Part shown: piece after piece, positions 14,360-22,364 of the stretch
How the letters are laid out: every line of letters starts with the position of its first letter
Position numbering within the stretch: the stretch's first letter is position 1
Assembly: GCA_964526785.1 (NCBI GenBank)
Contig: CAZGMJ010000081.1
Location: 1-22,364 of the forward strand
Length of the DNA: 22,364 nucleotides
From: CAZGMJ01 sp964526785
GTDB lineage: Bacteria; Planctomycetota; Phycisphaerae; Sedimentisphaerales; Anaerobacaceae
Direction of reading: 5' to 3'
The notes under the pieces: generated by a model
Seen by the model: the letters and a program-made list of their open reading frames with translations, nothing else
Databases searched by the model: none
Told to the model about the DNA's origin: nothing
Program-made: the position numbers and the translations under genes

Positions 14360-15445
14360 TCATTGACCGCTCGGTGGCGATTCCTCTTCTGCCTCGGAAG
14401 TCATGGCCTCTTCGGCGGCCATCTCCAGGGACGGCACCTCTTCCATCTCCGTCTGCATCTCTTGCAGGTCCATTTTCACCTTATCAATCATCTCCTGCGT
14501 ATTGGATCGCAGGGTCTCTAGTTGACGGCTTAGCTGTGCCTGGCTCTGTTTAAGAGCCAATAGCGATTCGGTCAGGCCGCGAACGTCCCGCCCGGCTTTT
14601 TCCTCGACCCGGACCTGGCGTTGATTGATGTTCTCGATAGCCTCACTGAGGTTCCTGGTATCACTGCTAAGGACCTCTTCGAGCTTCGCCAGATTATCCT
14701 GAAGGCCGGAGAGCCCGGATACAAGACTCTCCATTCTCCCCTCCATTTCCCTCAGTGTGGTCTTTTGCTGAGTTTGAGCTTGCTCGACTGCGGCCAGGCG
14801 GTCGCTCAGTTGCTGGTTGACAGTTTCCTTTAGCTGCACATGTGCCTTGGCGACACTTGCGATATCTGCAACGGCCGTTCTAATCTCCGACTTAACGCTG
14901 TTGATCTGCCCGAACAACTGCGTCTGATTGTTTTCCACGGCCGTCAGCTTCGCCATCAGTGTCGTATCATTCTTCTTAACGGCGTCTCGCATTGCGGCCC
15001 GTTCACTCGCGCCGGCGGCGATGTCTGCGGCCAACTGCCGGCGTTCCTTGCGCGCCCCCTCCAGTCCTGATCGCATCGATTCCTGGCTCTCCTCGACGGT
15101 GGCGACGCGGTCGGCGATCTGTTTGTTGTTCTGCTGGACTGCTTGCCGCAGTTCCGCATGGGCTGCGCTGACATAGGCAAGTTCCTGCGAGAGTTTGTCC
15201 GTCGTGGCCCGCAGATCAACGATGGTAGCCTGCAATTCCTTCTGACTTTGTTCCATGCAGGCTACAACATCCGCCATTTGACGAGCGTTTGCCTCAACGA
15301 GGGCCTGCAGACTGGCCTGGTTCTCTTTAATCCTGCTCATTTGATTTCCGCAGCCGGCAAGAGCCAGGCAGACGAGCACAAGCAGGAGCATGGTGAGGGT
15401 GCTGCTTACGCGGGACTTGAGAGGGTTGGCGGATGTACTCTTCAT
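14360..15445 (-). CDS. long coiled-coil lipoprotein
   Basis: A 361-residue exported lipoprotein of no recognised family. The N-terminus has a lipoprotein signal with lipobox LALAGC and lipidated Cys32. From about 36 to 325 almost the whole chain shows heptad-like hydrophobic spacing with Gln, Glu, Lys and Ala (for example ENQASLQALVEANARQMADV), predicting one very long or trimeric coiled coil. The last 30 residues are acidic (EEVPSLEMAAEEAMTSEAEE). Such proteins may act as envelope spacers or tethers between membrane and wall. The start has AGGAG six bases upstream. It is the only gene of its unit: it converges on phoU and lies 269 bp downstream of the pectate-lyase-like gene on the same strand. 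Low-complexity coils make homology calls unreliable. Confidence 0.85.
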   Translation of the reverse strand: MKSTSANPLKSRVSSTLTMLLLVLVCLALAGCGNQMSRIKENQASLQALVEANARQMADVVACMEQSQKELQATIVDLRATTDKLSQELAYVSAAHAELRQAVQQNNKQIADRVATVEESQESMRSGLEGARKERRQLAADIAAGASERAAMRDAVKKNDTTLMAKLTAVENNQTQLFGQINSVKSEIRTAVADIASVAKAHVQLKETVNQQLSDRLAAVEQAQTQQKTTLREMEGRMESLVSGLSGLQDNLAKLEEVLSSDTRNLSEAIENINQRQVRVEEKAGRDVRGLTESLLALKQSQAQLSRQLETLRSNTQEMIDKVKMDLQEMQTEMEEVPSLEMAAEEAMTSEAEEESPPSGQ

Positions 15446-15714
15446 GTCGGACTCCTTTCATTTGTGAACCGATTTGGTTCCGGCAACGCACAATCCCTGT
15501 GCGCGACCGCACTTTCGTTTCCTGCATCACCCTCTGATCCACAGCAAACTGTCAGTGAGTCCAATAATAACACAAGATGTGGAAATGTACAGCAATAATG
15601 CCACAAGATAATGTTTTTTATGGGACCGATGCTGAGTGCGTTCAGTCTCGCGGGGCGGTTACTTCCGAGGCAGTCGACCAAGCGCCCGGACATGTTGGTG
15701 TGATCGGAGGATTT
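15446..15714. other. intergenic region upstream of the lipoprotein gene
   Basis: The stretch holds the lipoprotein gene's ribosome binding site and probably its promoter. A weak minus-strand candidate is TTGCTG, 17 bp, TGTTAT, around 15559-15587. A small GAACC/GGTTC stem lies near 15466-15480. No gene is seen. Confidence 0.35.
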
Positions 15715-17025
15715 CTAATCGCTGCTATTGAGGCCGATCTGAACGTTGCCCTTCGAATTGTTCTCAATGCGTTCGGGACCGGTAAACACATTTTCCGCAA
15801 TAACTGCCCGGCTAACATCCTCGCCCAGTCGGATTTGAGGCCTGTCACGACGAAACTCGCAACCTCGAACAAGAAGCGTTCCGCTTTGGGCCTGAATGGC
15901 TGGAAACGTCCCATCCTTGCCGCCCCATTGGGTGAAGGTGCAATCGCCGAATCCGACGGTTCCGCTCCCTGCGATTTGGGCGATCTGCCTGCAGGGGCCC
16001 CAGTATGCACAGTTGACGAAGCGAACGCTCCCGGTATTTGTGCTTTCCACTCGGACCATAGTTGGATTGGGTCCATGGAACGAAACAAACTCGCCATTGG
16101 TGATGAGCAGGCCGTAGGGCGCACAATGCTCGACGACCAGAGCCGTATAGCAGTCATCAGCGCCGATGCCGAGGAAGTTGCCGTTGCACTGGCCCGTCTT
16201 GGTCTCGATGAATTTATAGCCTACGTTGTAGCCGAAGCAGAACGTGTTGAATACGTACTGCCAGTCGGATTTACCGAATATGAACGCTTCGCCATTCTCC
16301 ATTTGCCACTGGAAGAGCTTGGGTTTCATGCTCCACCATGGATTGAAATGGACGTTTTCGATGCGACCGATGTCGTAGATCGCGTCGATGAGTATGCCGC
16401 GTCGAATTGGCTGGCCGTGCACATCACGAATCAGATGCCGTTCGTTCTTGCTCGCATCTATGCCGTTATACGGATTAAGCAGCTCGACAGCCAGCACTGC
16501 GGGATTCTTGCCGCGCATGGCAATCGCCCACGGGTAGGCTTTGGGGACATCGTTCACATTCTGCTCAGGGTAGTAAATCACCACCCCTTTGATAGTGCTG
16601 TTTGTGTGCAGCGTAATGAATGGAGTGCAATCTTCGTCGCCGGCGCCTTCTGTTGCCAGAAATGTGGTGCCGTCGTCGGTGGGCTTCGGTAGCCCGCGAT
16701 TTCTAATGCCATTGTGAGCCGGCACGGATTGCCATATTCCCGCGAGCGTCACTGCCCGCGGCACGTTCAAGTGGCCTTTGAACAGATAGTTGCCGCGAGG
16801 GGCATAGACGGTTCCGCCGTCTGCCTCTCCCGCTGTGTCCAGTGCCTTCTGAAAGGCTGCCGTGTCATCGGTCTTGCCGTCACCGACGGCGCCAAAGTCG
16901 CGCACGTTCCACCGACTGTTGTCCTGCGAATCAGCGGCCGGGGACATCGTTGTAGTGAGTGCTGCGCAAAGCAGCACAATCCGCAGTCTTGCACATACCG
17001 TTGAAATCAGCTTGCCTGCATACAT
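15715..17025 (-). CDS. secreted pectate-lyase-like right-handed beta-helix protein
   Basis: A 436-residue exported protein. Residues 1-31 form a signal peptide ending near SPAA. The segment WNVRDFGAVGDGKTDDTAAF (39-58) is the hallmark start of the pectate-lyase-3/GH28-GH55-like beta-helix superfamily, and the rest shows short repeated strands with Asn, Gly and Val typical of parallel beta-helix coils (for example TLLVRGCEFRRDRPQIRLGE). Such proteins cleave or bind plant and algal polysaccharides. I cannot assign the exact family or catalytic residues. GAGG lies seven bases before the ATG. It starts 56 bp after the GH2 gene on the same strand, so the two probably form an operon for one substrate. 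Confidence 0.85.
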   Translation of the reverse strand: MYAGKLISTVCARLRIVLLCAALTTTMSPAADSQDNSRWNVRDFGAVGDGKTDDTAAFQKALDTAGEADGGTVYAPRGNYLFKGHLNVPRAVTLAGIWQSVPAHNGIRNRGLPKPTDDGTTFLATEGAGDEDCTPFITLHTNSTIKGVVIYYPEQNVNDVPKAYPWAIAMRGKNPAVLAVELLNPYNGIDASKNERHLIRDVHGQPIRRGILIDAIYDIGRIENVHFNPWWSMKPKLFQWQMENGEAFIFGKSDWQYVFNTFCFGYNVGYKFIETKTGQCNGNFLGIGADDCYTALVVEHCAPYGLLITNGEFVSFHGPNPTMVRVESTNTGSVRFVNCAYWGPCRQIAQIAGSGTVGFGDCTFTQWGGKDGTFPAIQAQSGTLLVRGCEFRRDRPQIRLGEDVSRAVIAENVFTGPERIENNSKGNVQIGLNSSD

Positions 17026-17081
17026 CTGTTAACCTCGTAGCTCAGTTCCGGCTCCCAGCGTTCACAACCGCCGCCTGGTTT

Positions 17082-19874
17082 CTATTTCAAAGTGAAAGCA
17101 AGCGTCGGATCGAGTGGATACCTGCCGAATCCTTCACCATATACGGCTATTCCGCTTGCGATTGCCTCGTCCGCTTCCAGACGCACAACTATCTCTCCCT
17201 CCTCGGCCACTTTCTTCAGTAGATGCGATGGAATAGGAGCGGATATCAGATAACCGTATGACCCGGCTTCTGTCAGGGTGCCGTCGCGTTTCTGCGCGTT
17301 CCACGACAGAATGCCACGATGATCTGCAGGATCATCCGGCAGTTCGTATATGCCGACAACTTCCCCTCCGATACGGATGCGGACCGCACTTGGATAAGTC
17401 TGCTCGTCCGTCATGGGGTATGCGTTCGGATTCGAACTCGGATCGTGTGTGCCCTTGCCGCGCATGAAACTGCCTTCCTGTTTCTTGGCGCCTTCGATAT
17501 CCTTGCCGAGCAGTTTCTTGGCAGAGAGTTCGGCCTTGAAGCAGGCAGTGTCTATCTGATTAGGTTGCAGTCCTTCCGGCCATGCGACACGATATTCGAA
17601 ATGGCCGACGCCGGCGCCGTTGACCTTAAGGCCGTCGAAGACGTTCCACTGCTTGAGCGACCAGCGAGCTTCTGCAAAACTGTCGGGGGCAATGCGGAGC
17701 ACTTCTATCTTCCGGTTTCTTCTGTCGATCGTCTCTCGATCCTGCCGGTTGTCGCTCCGAACGAAGAACGTCGTGAAGTTTCTGGCCACCACTGTCCCGG
17801 TGCCATCCTCCAGTGTTACGGCGAGGACTGCCACGACGGGTTCATCCGGCATGGTCACTGTTATAGGATCAATCGCACCACATTGCCAGGCCTTGCAGGA
17901 CATCGTTCGGCGCTGTCTTCTACCAAGGTATCGTAGATCGCCCAGGCTGTCCCAACCTCGCAGGGAACTTCTCAACGTCAGCTCTTGTCCGTCTCTGGCG
18001 CCGCTTAAAAAGGATGCATAAAGCGGGACATCGATTTCTTGGCCGGGGCTTACTTCGCGACACAATGCATCGCCCACGGCTATGTAAAAATCACTGTGCA
18101 GATCGGCCAGCGACATGTCCGGGGCAAGATCCTCCATTCCCGTGTATTTCTCGGAACGGTCGTAACGCCAGTAACCGTTCCACTCGTTGATGACGTCGTG
18201 GTGTTCGGTGTAGAGCCAGCCGCAGATTTGGGGGTGGCGGCGAAACTCGTTCATCATGATGTGGTAATCCCAACTCCAGTCGACGTCGCCCGTGCTGCCC
18301 TTGTAGCCCCAGACATTGCCGCACTCGCTGTTTAGCATCGGTTCGTTGCCCTGCTTGCGGCCGCCAATGTAGTTCCACGTTGAGCCGGGATAGGTGTTCT
18401 TGCATATCCGGTCGAGGTGCTCGGCCCATTTATAGCCGGGCAGGTATGCGTGCCAGGTGTTCAGGTCCGTCACAACGTGATCGTGGTTGCAGGGTGAATT
18501 ATCCTCAACCAGTCGGGTGGGATCGAGCTTCTTGGTAAGATGATACATGGACTCCACCCACTCCTGCGTTTCAGGTAAATATCCCTTCTTGCCCGATTTG
18601 AGACCCCACGTTTCATTGAAGATTACCCAACTGAATATGCAGGGATGGTTGAAGTCTCGCTTTATCATGCCGCGGAGGGCAACCTCGGTTTCGTTGCGCA
18701 TCTTCGCATCGGGTTGGCCCCAACTGTTCGGCACGTCCGCCATGATTAGCAGACCCAATTTATCCGCCCAGTAGAGCTTCCTTGGGATGCCGATTTTGAC
18801 GTGAATCCGCTGGCCGTTGAGCCCGATCCGACGCGACCGGAGAATCTCGTCGCGCATAAACTCGTCGCTCGGGAAGGTGTAGAAGCCTTCGGGATGGTAC
18901 GCCTGGTCCAGCGCGAGCTTCAGATAGACGGGCTTGTTGTTGATCGCAACGTAAGGATGATCCGTACCCGGCAGATTCATTACGCCGATCTTGCGCATGC
19001 CGAAGTAGGTGGAGACGGTGTCGGTCGAGTTCTTGCCCGTCAATACGGCCTGGACTTCGTAAAGATACGGGTCGTCCAGAGACCAAAGTCTGGCGTTCTG
19101 TATCGTTATGTCGAACTCGACATCCTTCTGTCCCTTCGTGATGTTCACGACCGGCTTGCGGGCTTTGTCTTTCGGGTTGAACTCGATCTCCAGCTTCATG
19201 GGATCCCCGGCCGGGGCATCGAGCGATGCCTTGACCGTCACCTTGCTGTTGTCGATGTCCGGCAGAAACTGTATCTGCTCGATGGCTGTCTCCGGCCTGG
19301 CTTCGATGTATACAGTCTGCCATATTCCTCTGGCCGGACCGTATCCCTGCTTGCCCTCGAGTTTGAAGGGGTGGGGCGCGTCGTCTACGCGAAGAACGAG
19401 TTGCTGCTCTTTGCCCCATCGCACGTGGGGCGTCAGCTCGAATTCGAACGGCGTGTAGCCGCCCTGGAACTGTCCGACCGATTTGCCGTCGAGCCAGCCG
19501 GTCGTCAGCCAGTCGCAGGCGCCTACTATGACGAAGATCCGCTTGCCTTTCCAGTCTGAGGGAACGGTGATTGTTCGTCTGTACCAGGCGATGTCCGCAC
19601 GGTCTTCGACGCCGCTAAGTGGCGAACCCCATGGAAAGGGCACTTTGATAGACAGCGGAAATTCAACATCCTGTGATGCCCAATCCTTCTGCACGCCGAC
19701 GTTGTCTTTGTCGAAGCGGAACTGCCACACGCCGTTGAGATTGATCCAGTCTGCCCGCTGGAAATCAGGTCTCGGGTGTTCCGGCAGGGGTATCTTCGCT
19801 GCAGATACCGCACAGACAACGATGGACAGTATGATAATCACGCCGAAATACGTCTTGACATTAACCTGTTTCAT
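17082..19874 (-). CDS. secreted glycoside hydrolase family 2 enzyme
   Basis: A 930-residue exported GH2-type enzyme (beta-galactosidase/glucuronidase/mannosidase superfamily). Signal peptide about 1-26 (VIIILSIVVCAVSAA). The sugar-binding jelly roll is about 40-195, an Ig-like domain about 198-298, and the TIM-barrel catalytic domain about 300-600. The acid/base is Glu421 in VIFNETWG and the likely nucleophile is Glu517 in LNSECGN, at the usual spacing. Further beta domains follow to the end (600-930). I chose the ATG at 19874, with AAGGG nine bases upstream, over the ATG 24 bp earlier that lacks a site. It leads the minus-strand unit and is divergent from the oxidoreductase gene. The exact sugar is unknown; context suggests plant or algal polysaccharide. 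Confidence 0.93.
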   Translation of the reverse strand: MKQVNVKTYFGVIIILSIVVCAVSAAKIPLPEHPRPDFQRADWINLNGVWQFRFDKDNVGVQKDWASQDVEFPLSIKVPFPWGSPLSGVEDRADIAWYRRTITVPSDWKGKRIFVIVGACDWLTTGWLDGKSVGQFQGGYTPFEFELTPHVRWGKEQQLVLRVDDAPHPFKLEGKQGYGPARGIWQTVYIEARPETAIEQIQFLPDIDNSKVTVKASLDAPAGDPMKLEIEFNPKDKARKPVVNITKGQKDVEFDITIQNARLWSLDDPYLYEVQAVLTGKNSTDTVSTYFGMRKIGVMNLPGTDHPYVAINNKPVYLKLALDQAYHPEGFYTFPSDEFMRDEILRSRRIGLNGQRIHVKIGIPRKLYWADKLGLLIMADVPNSWGQPDAKMRNETEVALRGMIKRDFNHPCIFSWVIFNETWGLKSGKKGYLPETQEWVESMYHLTKKLDPTRLVEDNSPCNHDHVVTDLNTWHAYLPGYKWAEHLDRICKNTYPGSTWNYIGGRKQGNEPMLNSECGNVWGYKGSTGDVDWSWDYHIMMNEFRRHPQICGWLYTEHHDVINEWNGYWRYDRSEKYTGMEDLAPDMSLADLHSDFYIAVGDALCREVSPGQEIDVPLYASFLSGARDGQELTLRSSLRGWDSLGDLRYLGRRQRRTMSCKAWQCGAIDPITVTMPDEPVVAVLAVTLEDGTGTVVARNFTTFFVRSDNRQDRETIDRRNRKIEVLRIAPDSFAEARWSLKQWNVFDGLKVNGAGVGHFEYRVAWPEGLQPNQIDTACFKAELSAKKLLGKDIEGAKKQEGSFMRGKGTHDPSSNPNAYPMTDEQTYPSAVRIRIGGEVVGIYELPDDPADHRGILSWNAQKRDGTLTEAGSYGYLISAPIPSHLLKKVAEEGEIVVRLEADEAIASGIAVYGEGFGRYPLDPTLAFTLK

Positions 19875-19925
19875 TGACAGATACCCTTTCAAATACACTC
19901 ATCTGGAACTGCGCACTGCCTGTAA

Positions 19926-19981
19926 CTCAAGCCGTTCGGATCGGCTCCAATGCGGCAACGGCTCCACTCGTTGGCGGAGCC
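19926..19981 (-). other. structured leader of the GH2 gene
   Basis: Two hairpins can form in the predicted 5' leader: GGCTCC (19960-19965) with GGAGCC (19976-19981), and AGCCG with CGGCT near 19930-19946. They may affect mRNA stability or translation. I see no known riboswitch pattern. Confidence 0.3.
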
Positions 19982-19986
19982 TCATT

Positions 19987-20014
19987 ATCATACCAGCAAT
20001 ACACCGAAGCACAA
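19987..20014 (-). promoter_or_regulatory. promoter of the GH2-pectate-lyase-like unit
   Basis: On the minus strand the -10 is TATGAT (19992-19987), preceded by TGG (an extended -10), with a -35 TTGTGC (20014-20009) 16 bp upstream. The predicted leader is about 105 nt. Confidence 0.5.
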
Positions 20015-20094
20015 GTGTGTGTCCGTTGCACGGCACGTACCTGACTGCATTAGTGGGCCGCGACAAGACGCTGGCGGTTGCTTATCCAACCATG

Positions 20095-20100
20095 TATAAT
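20095..20100 (+). promoter_or_regulatory. -10 element of the oxidoreductase gene
   Basis: A perfect TATAAT lies 38 bp upstream of the oxidoreductase start codon. The -35 position (about 20072) is poor (TGGCGG), so the promoter may need an activator. Confidence 0.45.
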
Positions 20101-20138
20101 CCGCGGAGGTATAGGATCTGTTCTTTAGGAGAAGTCAT

Positions 20139-21476
20139 ATGAATCGTAGAGAGTTCCTTCAGACAACTGCTGCCGGACTTGCGATGTCGGGTATCGGCGC
20201 CTCTCCCATGTTTGGCGCCGCGAAGTCGAAGCGTGTCGGGCTGATCGGTTGTGGCTGGTACGGCAAAAGTGCGCTGTTGAGGCTGCTCCAGGTTGCCCCG
20301 GTCGAAGTCGTTGCCTTGTGCGACGTGGACAGCAGGATGCTGGCAGAGGCTGCTGAGATAGTGGCCGGGCGTCAGAAGTCGGGCAAGAAGCCGCGGACCT
20401 ATGGGGACTATCGGCAGATGCTCAAGAAGGAGGAACTGGAAGTCGTTCAGGTATCCACCCCCGATCACTGGCATGCGCTGGCGATGATTGCGGCGGTGAA
20501 AGCGGGTGCCGACGTTTACGTTGAAAAACCCATCAGCGTTGATATCGTAGAAGGCCAGGCCATGCTGGCGGCGGCTCGCAGGCACAAGCGGGTAGTGCAG
20601 GTCAACATGCAGCGTCGCAGCACGCCGCACTTGATCGAGGCGCGAGACCGGGTCATCAAGGAGGGCAAACTGGGCAAAGTCGCGTATGCCGAAATCTGCT
20701 GCCATTACCACATGCGGGCGCGGGGGAATCCGCCGGACACAGCGCCGCCGGATCATCTGGATTACGATATGTGGACGGGCCCGGCTCCCATGCGTCCGTA
20801 CAATTCGCTCGTACACCCCAGACGCTGGCGGGCTTTCATGGAATACAGCAACGGTATCGTGGGGGATATGTGCGTGCACATGCTGGATATGGTGCGCTGG
20901 ATGCTCGATCTGGGTTGGCCCCGCGTGGTCAGTTCCTCGGGCGGAATATTCGTCGATAAGGATAGCAAGGCCAACACTACAGACACCCAGACGGCGACGT
21001 TCGATTTTGGCGACATCCCCGTTGTCTGGACCCACCGTGCCTGGGGCAGTGCGCCCGATCCGGAATACCCCTGGGCTGCGTTCATCTATGGCGACAAGGG
21101 GACGCTGAAAGCCGACGTGCACAAATACGAGTTCATTCCTCGCGGCAAAGGGGATAAACTGCAGGGCAAGGCCCTGTATGAGTACGACAAGTATCCGGAA
21201 GACGAGACGGAAAAAGGCCTGGAGCGTCATGTGGCTTCCGCTATGCGAGGCCACTGGAAGAACTTCCTGGAAATGATCGAGTCGCGGGGTCGGCCGGTAT
21301 CGGACATTGAACAGGGGTACATTACCGCCACCGCGTGTATCTTGGCCAACATATCATGCAGGCTTGGACGTTCTCTGGCATGGGATCCCGTGAAGGGGCG
21401 GGTCAGTGGCGATGAGGAAGCAAACGCATTGCTGCGACGGCCGTATCGCAAGCCTTGGGCGCACCCCGAGCCCTGA
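20139..21476 (+). CDS. Tat-exported Gfo/Idh/MocA-family oxidoreductase
   Basis: A 445-residue NAD(P)-dependent sugar oxidoreductase. It starts with a twin-arginine signal (NRREFLQTTAAGLAMSG, Arg3-Arg4), so it would be exported folded with its cofactor. The Rossmann fold begins at 31 with GLIGCGWYG (34-42; GxGxxG at 37-42), and EKP at 129-131 is the conserved substrate-site Lys130 motif. GDMCVHMLD (242-250) holds the Asp/His pair of the second domain. The family oxidises or epimerises sugars and their derivatives; several exported members act as glycoside hydrolases through an NAD-dependent mechanism. The start has AGGAG seven bases upstream. It is divergent from the GH2 gene and 71 bp before the SGNH gene, probably one operon. 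The exact substrate is unknown. Confidence 0.93.
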   Translation: MNRREFLQTTAAGLAMSGIGASPMFGAAKSKRVGLIGCGWYGKSALLRLLQVAPVEVVALCDVDSRMLAEAAEIVAGRQKSGKKPRTYGDYRQMLKKEELEVVQVSTPDHWHALAMIAAVKAGADVYVEKPISVDIVEGQAMLAAARRHKRVVQVNMQRRSTPHLIEARDRVIKEGKLGKVAYAEICCHYHMRARGNPPDTAPPDHLDYDMWTGPAPMRPYNSLVHPRRWRAFMEYSNGIVGDMCVHMLDMVRWMLDLGWPRVVSSSGGIFVDKDSKANTTDTQTATFDFGDIPVVWTHRAWGSAPDPEYPWAAFIYGDKGTLKADVHKYEFIPRGKGDKLQGKALYEYDKYPEDETEKGLERHVASAMRGHWKNFLEMIESRGRPVSDIEQGYITATACILANISCRLGRSLAWDPVKGRVSGDEEANALLRRPYRKPWAHPEP

Positions 21477-21547
21477 TTGCCGGCGGTGCAACTGCCACCG
21501 AAAGATCGCTCGCAGTCGTAGCATTCGCTTCAATGGAGGTATGCGCA

Positions 21548-22315
21548 ATGAGTATTTCCGCCAGAGGCCTGTCCAGGGAATGTCAACTTGCGGCCGGGTT
21601 TACTGTCTGTATGTTGGTGTCCAGTGTTGGATGGGCTGCAGATTATCCTGTTCCCGCACCGCCCACGGACACCTCTCAGTATGGCAGGCACTTTCAGCGC
21701 AGTATGACGCTGATGGCGACCAGCACGCCTGAAAAGCGCAATACGGTTCGCATTCTTTTCTACGGCCAATCCATCGTCGGACAGCGATGGCACACGATGG
21801 TTGTCGACAACCTGCGCAAGCGATTTCCCCACACGGATTTTGTGATCGAGAATAAGGCTATCGGGGGCTTCAGTTCGCAACGGCTGGTCCGCACGATGCA
21901 CTATGACGTGATTCCCTTCTATCCGGACCTGCTCATCTTCCATGTATACGGAGCGCACGACAGGTACGAGGACATTATTCGCGAGGTTCGCACGCGGACA
22001 ACCGCCGAGATCATAATGCAGTCTGATCATGCGAACAAGTGGCCCGAGCCGAAGTGTGACGGTAATTTCTGGACAAACCAGAAGGACTGGGACGACAGGA
22101 TGAACTACTGGCTGTTGCCGAGCATTGCGAAGAAGTATCGGTGTTCGTGGCAGCCTCAGCGATGGGAGTGGGTGGATTACCTGAAGGCCAACAATATCGA
22201 GCCGAAAGATTTGCTCAAGGACAGCGTGCATTTGAACGAGCACGGAAGATGGTTGATGGCCGAACTGCTCAAACGCTACCTTGTATATTTGCCCGACGAA
22301 CCGCAGGATGAATAG
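21548..22315 (+). CDS. secreted SGNH/GDSL-type hydrolase, probable carbohydrate esterase
   Basis: A 255-residue exported protein with an SGNH hydrolase pattern. The signal peptide is about 1-31 (LAAGFTVCMLVSSVGWAA). Block I is FYGQSI with the presumed nucleophile Ser75; the usual GDS is GQS here. Block II is AIGGFSS (104-110), block III is YGAHD (134-138) in place of GxND, and block V is DSVHLNEHG with Asp225 and His228. Catalytic Ser, Asp and His are thus all present. Such enzymes often remove acetyl or other ester groups from polysaccharides, which fits the neighbouring GH2, beta-helix and oxidoreductase genes. I chose the ATG at 21548 because GGAGG lies eight bases upstream; an in-frame ATG at 21533 is possible. 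Confidence 0.85.
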   Translation: MSISARGLSRECQLAAGFTVCMLVSSVGWAADYPVPAPPTDTSQYGRHFQRSMTLMATSTPEKRNTVRILFYGQSIVGQRWHTMVVDNLRKRFPHTDFVIENKAIGGFSSQRLVRTMHYDVIPFYPDLLIFHVYGAHDRYEDIIREVRTRTTAEIIMQSDHANKWPEPKCDGNFWTNQKDWDDRMNYWLLPSIAKKYRCSWQPQRWEWVDYLKANNIEPKDLLKDSVHLNEHGRWLMAELLKRYLVYLPDEPQDE

Positions 22316-22318
22316 ATA

Positions 22319-22354
22319 TGGTTTTTCCCGTCGCGGAGCCGATGGGTAAAACCA
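22319..22354. other. hairpin after the SGNH gene
   Basis: TGGTTTT and CCC (22319-22329) pair with GGG and AAAACCA (22344-22354), with one T-T mismatch and a 14-nt loop, four bases after the stop codon. It may be a weak terminator or lie in the start of a next gene cut by the window; an ATG at 22318 opens a frame to the end. I cannot decide between them. Confidence 0.35.
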
Positions 22355-22364
22355 GATTGGACTG

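Noticed and set aside
15577..16692. 371-codon plus-strand frame opposite the beta-helix gene
   Set aside because: The minus-strand frame has a signal peptide, the pectate-lyase hallmark and a ribosome binding site. The plus frame has none of these.
19856..19876. Two TTGACA hexamers near the GH2 start, considered as another Pho box or a -35
   Set aside because: They do not follow the 11-bp period and lie within or next to the coding start; the upstream extended -10 explains transcription better.

Overview
The window looks like a chromosome segment from a Gram-negative-type bacterium of the PVC group, most likely a planctomycete of the Phycisphaerae type. This assignment is an inference. It rests on about 55% GC, an outer-membrane porin and a lipoprotein next to Pst genes, a Tat-secreted Gfo/Idh/MocA oxidoreductase beside an SGNH hydrolase and secreted carbohydrate-active enzymes, and a stand-alone FlgM-like mini-protein. 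No rRNA, tRNA, CRISPR array, insertion sequence or phage gene was seen.

Layout. Positions 135-1094 hold a secreted protein of unknown function. It converges on a membrane-anchored HtrA/DegS-type protease (1212-2354, minus) that has a good sigma70-type promoter at 2432-2460. From 2461 to 3844 the DNA is sparsely coding, but it holds two small minus-strand genes: a 73-residue FlgM-like protein (2954-3175) and a 40-residue single-span membrane protein (3458-3580).

The core of the window, 3642-14101, is a complete phosphate-starvation locus: phoB-phoR, then a porin-pstS-pstC-pstA-pstB-small ORF-phoU operon. PhoR would sense the Pst/PhoU state and phosphorylate PhoB. PhoB would bind two arrays of 7-bp repeats on an 11-bp period that I can read in the sequence. 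One array (6829-6868) lies in front of the porin. The other (3642-3681) lies in the phoB upstream region but points away from phoB, towards the 40-residue membrane protein. The porin would admit phosphate through the outer membrane, PstS would bind it, and PstCAB would import it. PstC and PstA both carry large extra extracytoplasmic domains (about 105 and 245 residues), and an unrecognised 127-residue protein is translationally coupled between pstB and phoU.

From 14360 to the end the theme changes. First comes a long coiled-coil lipoprotein (minus). Then a polysaccharide locus is arranged divergently: a GH2 enzyme followed by a pectate-lyase-like beta-helix protein (minus), and a Tat-exported oxidoreductase followed by an SGNH esterase-like protein (plus).

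The most novel candidates are the Pho-box-linked 40-residue membrane protein beside phoB, the extended Pst permeases, and the pstB-phoU linker gene.
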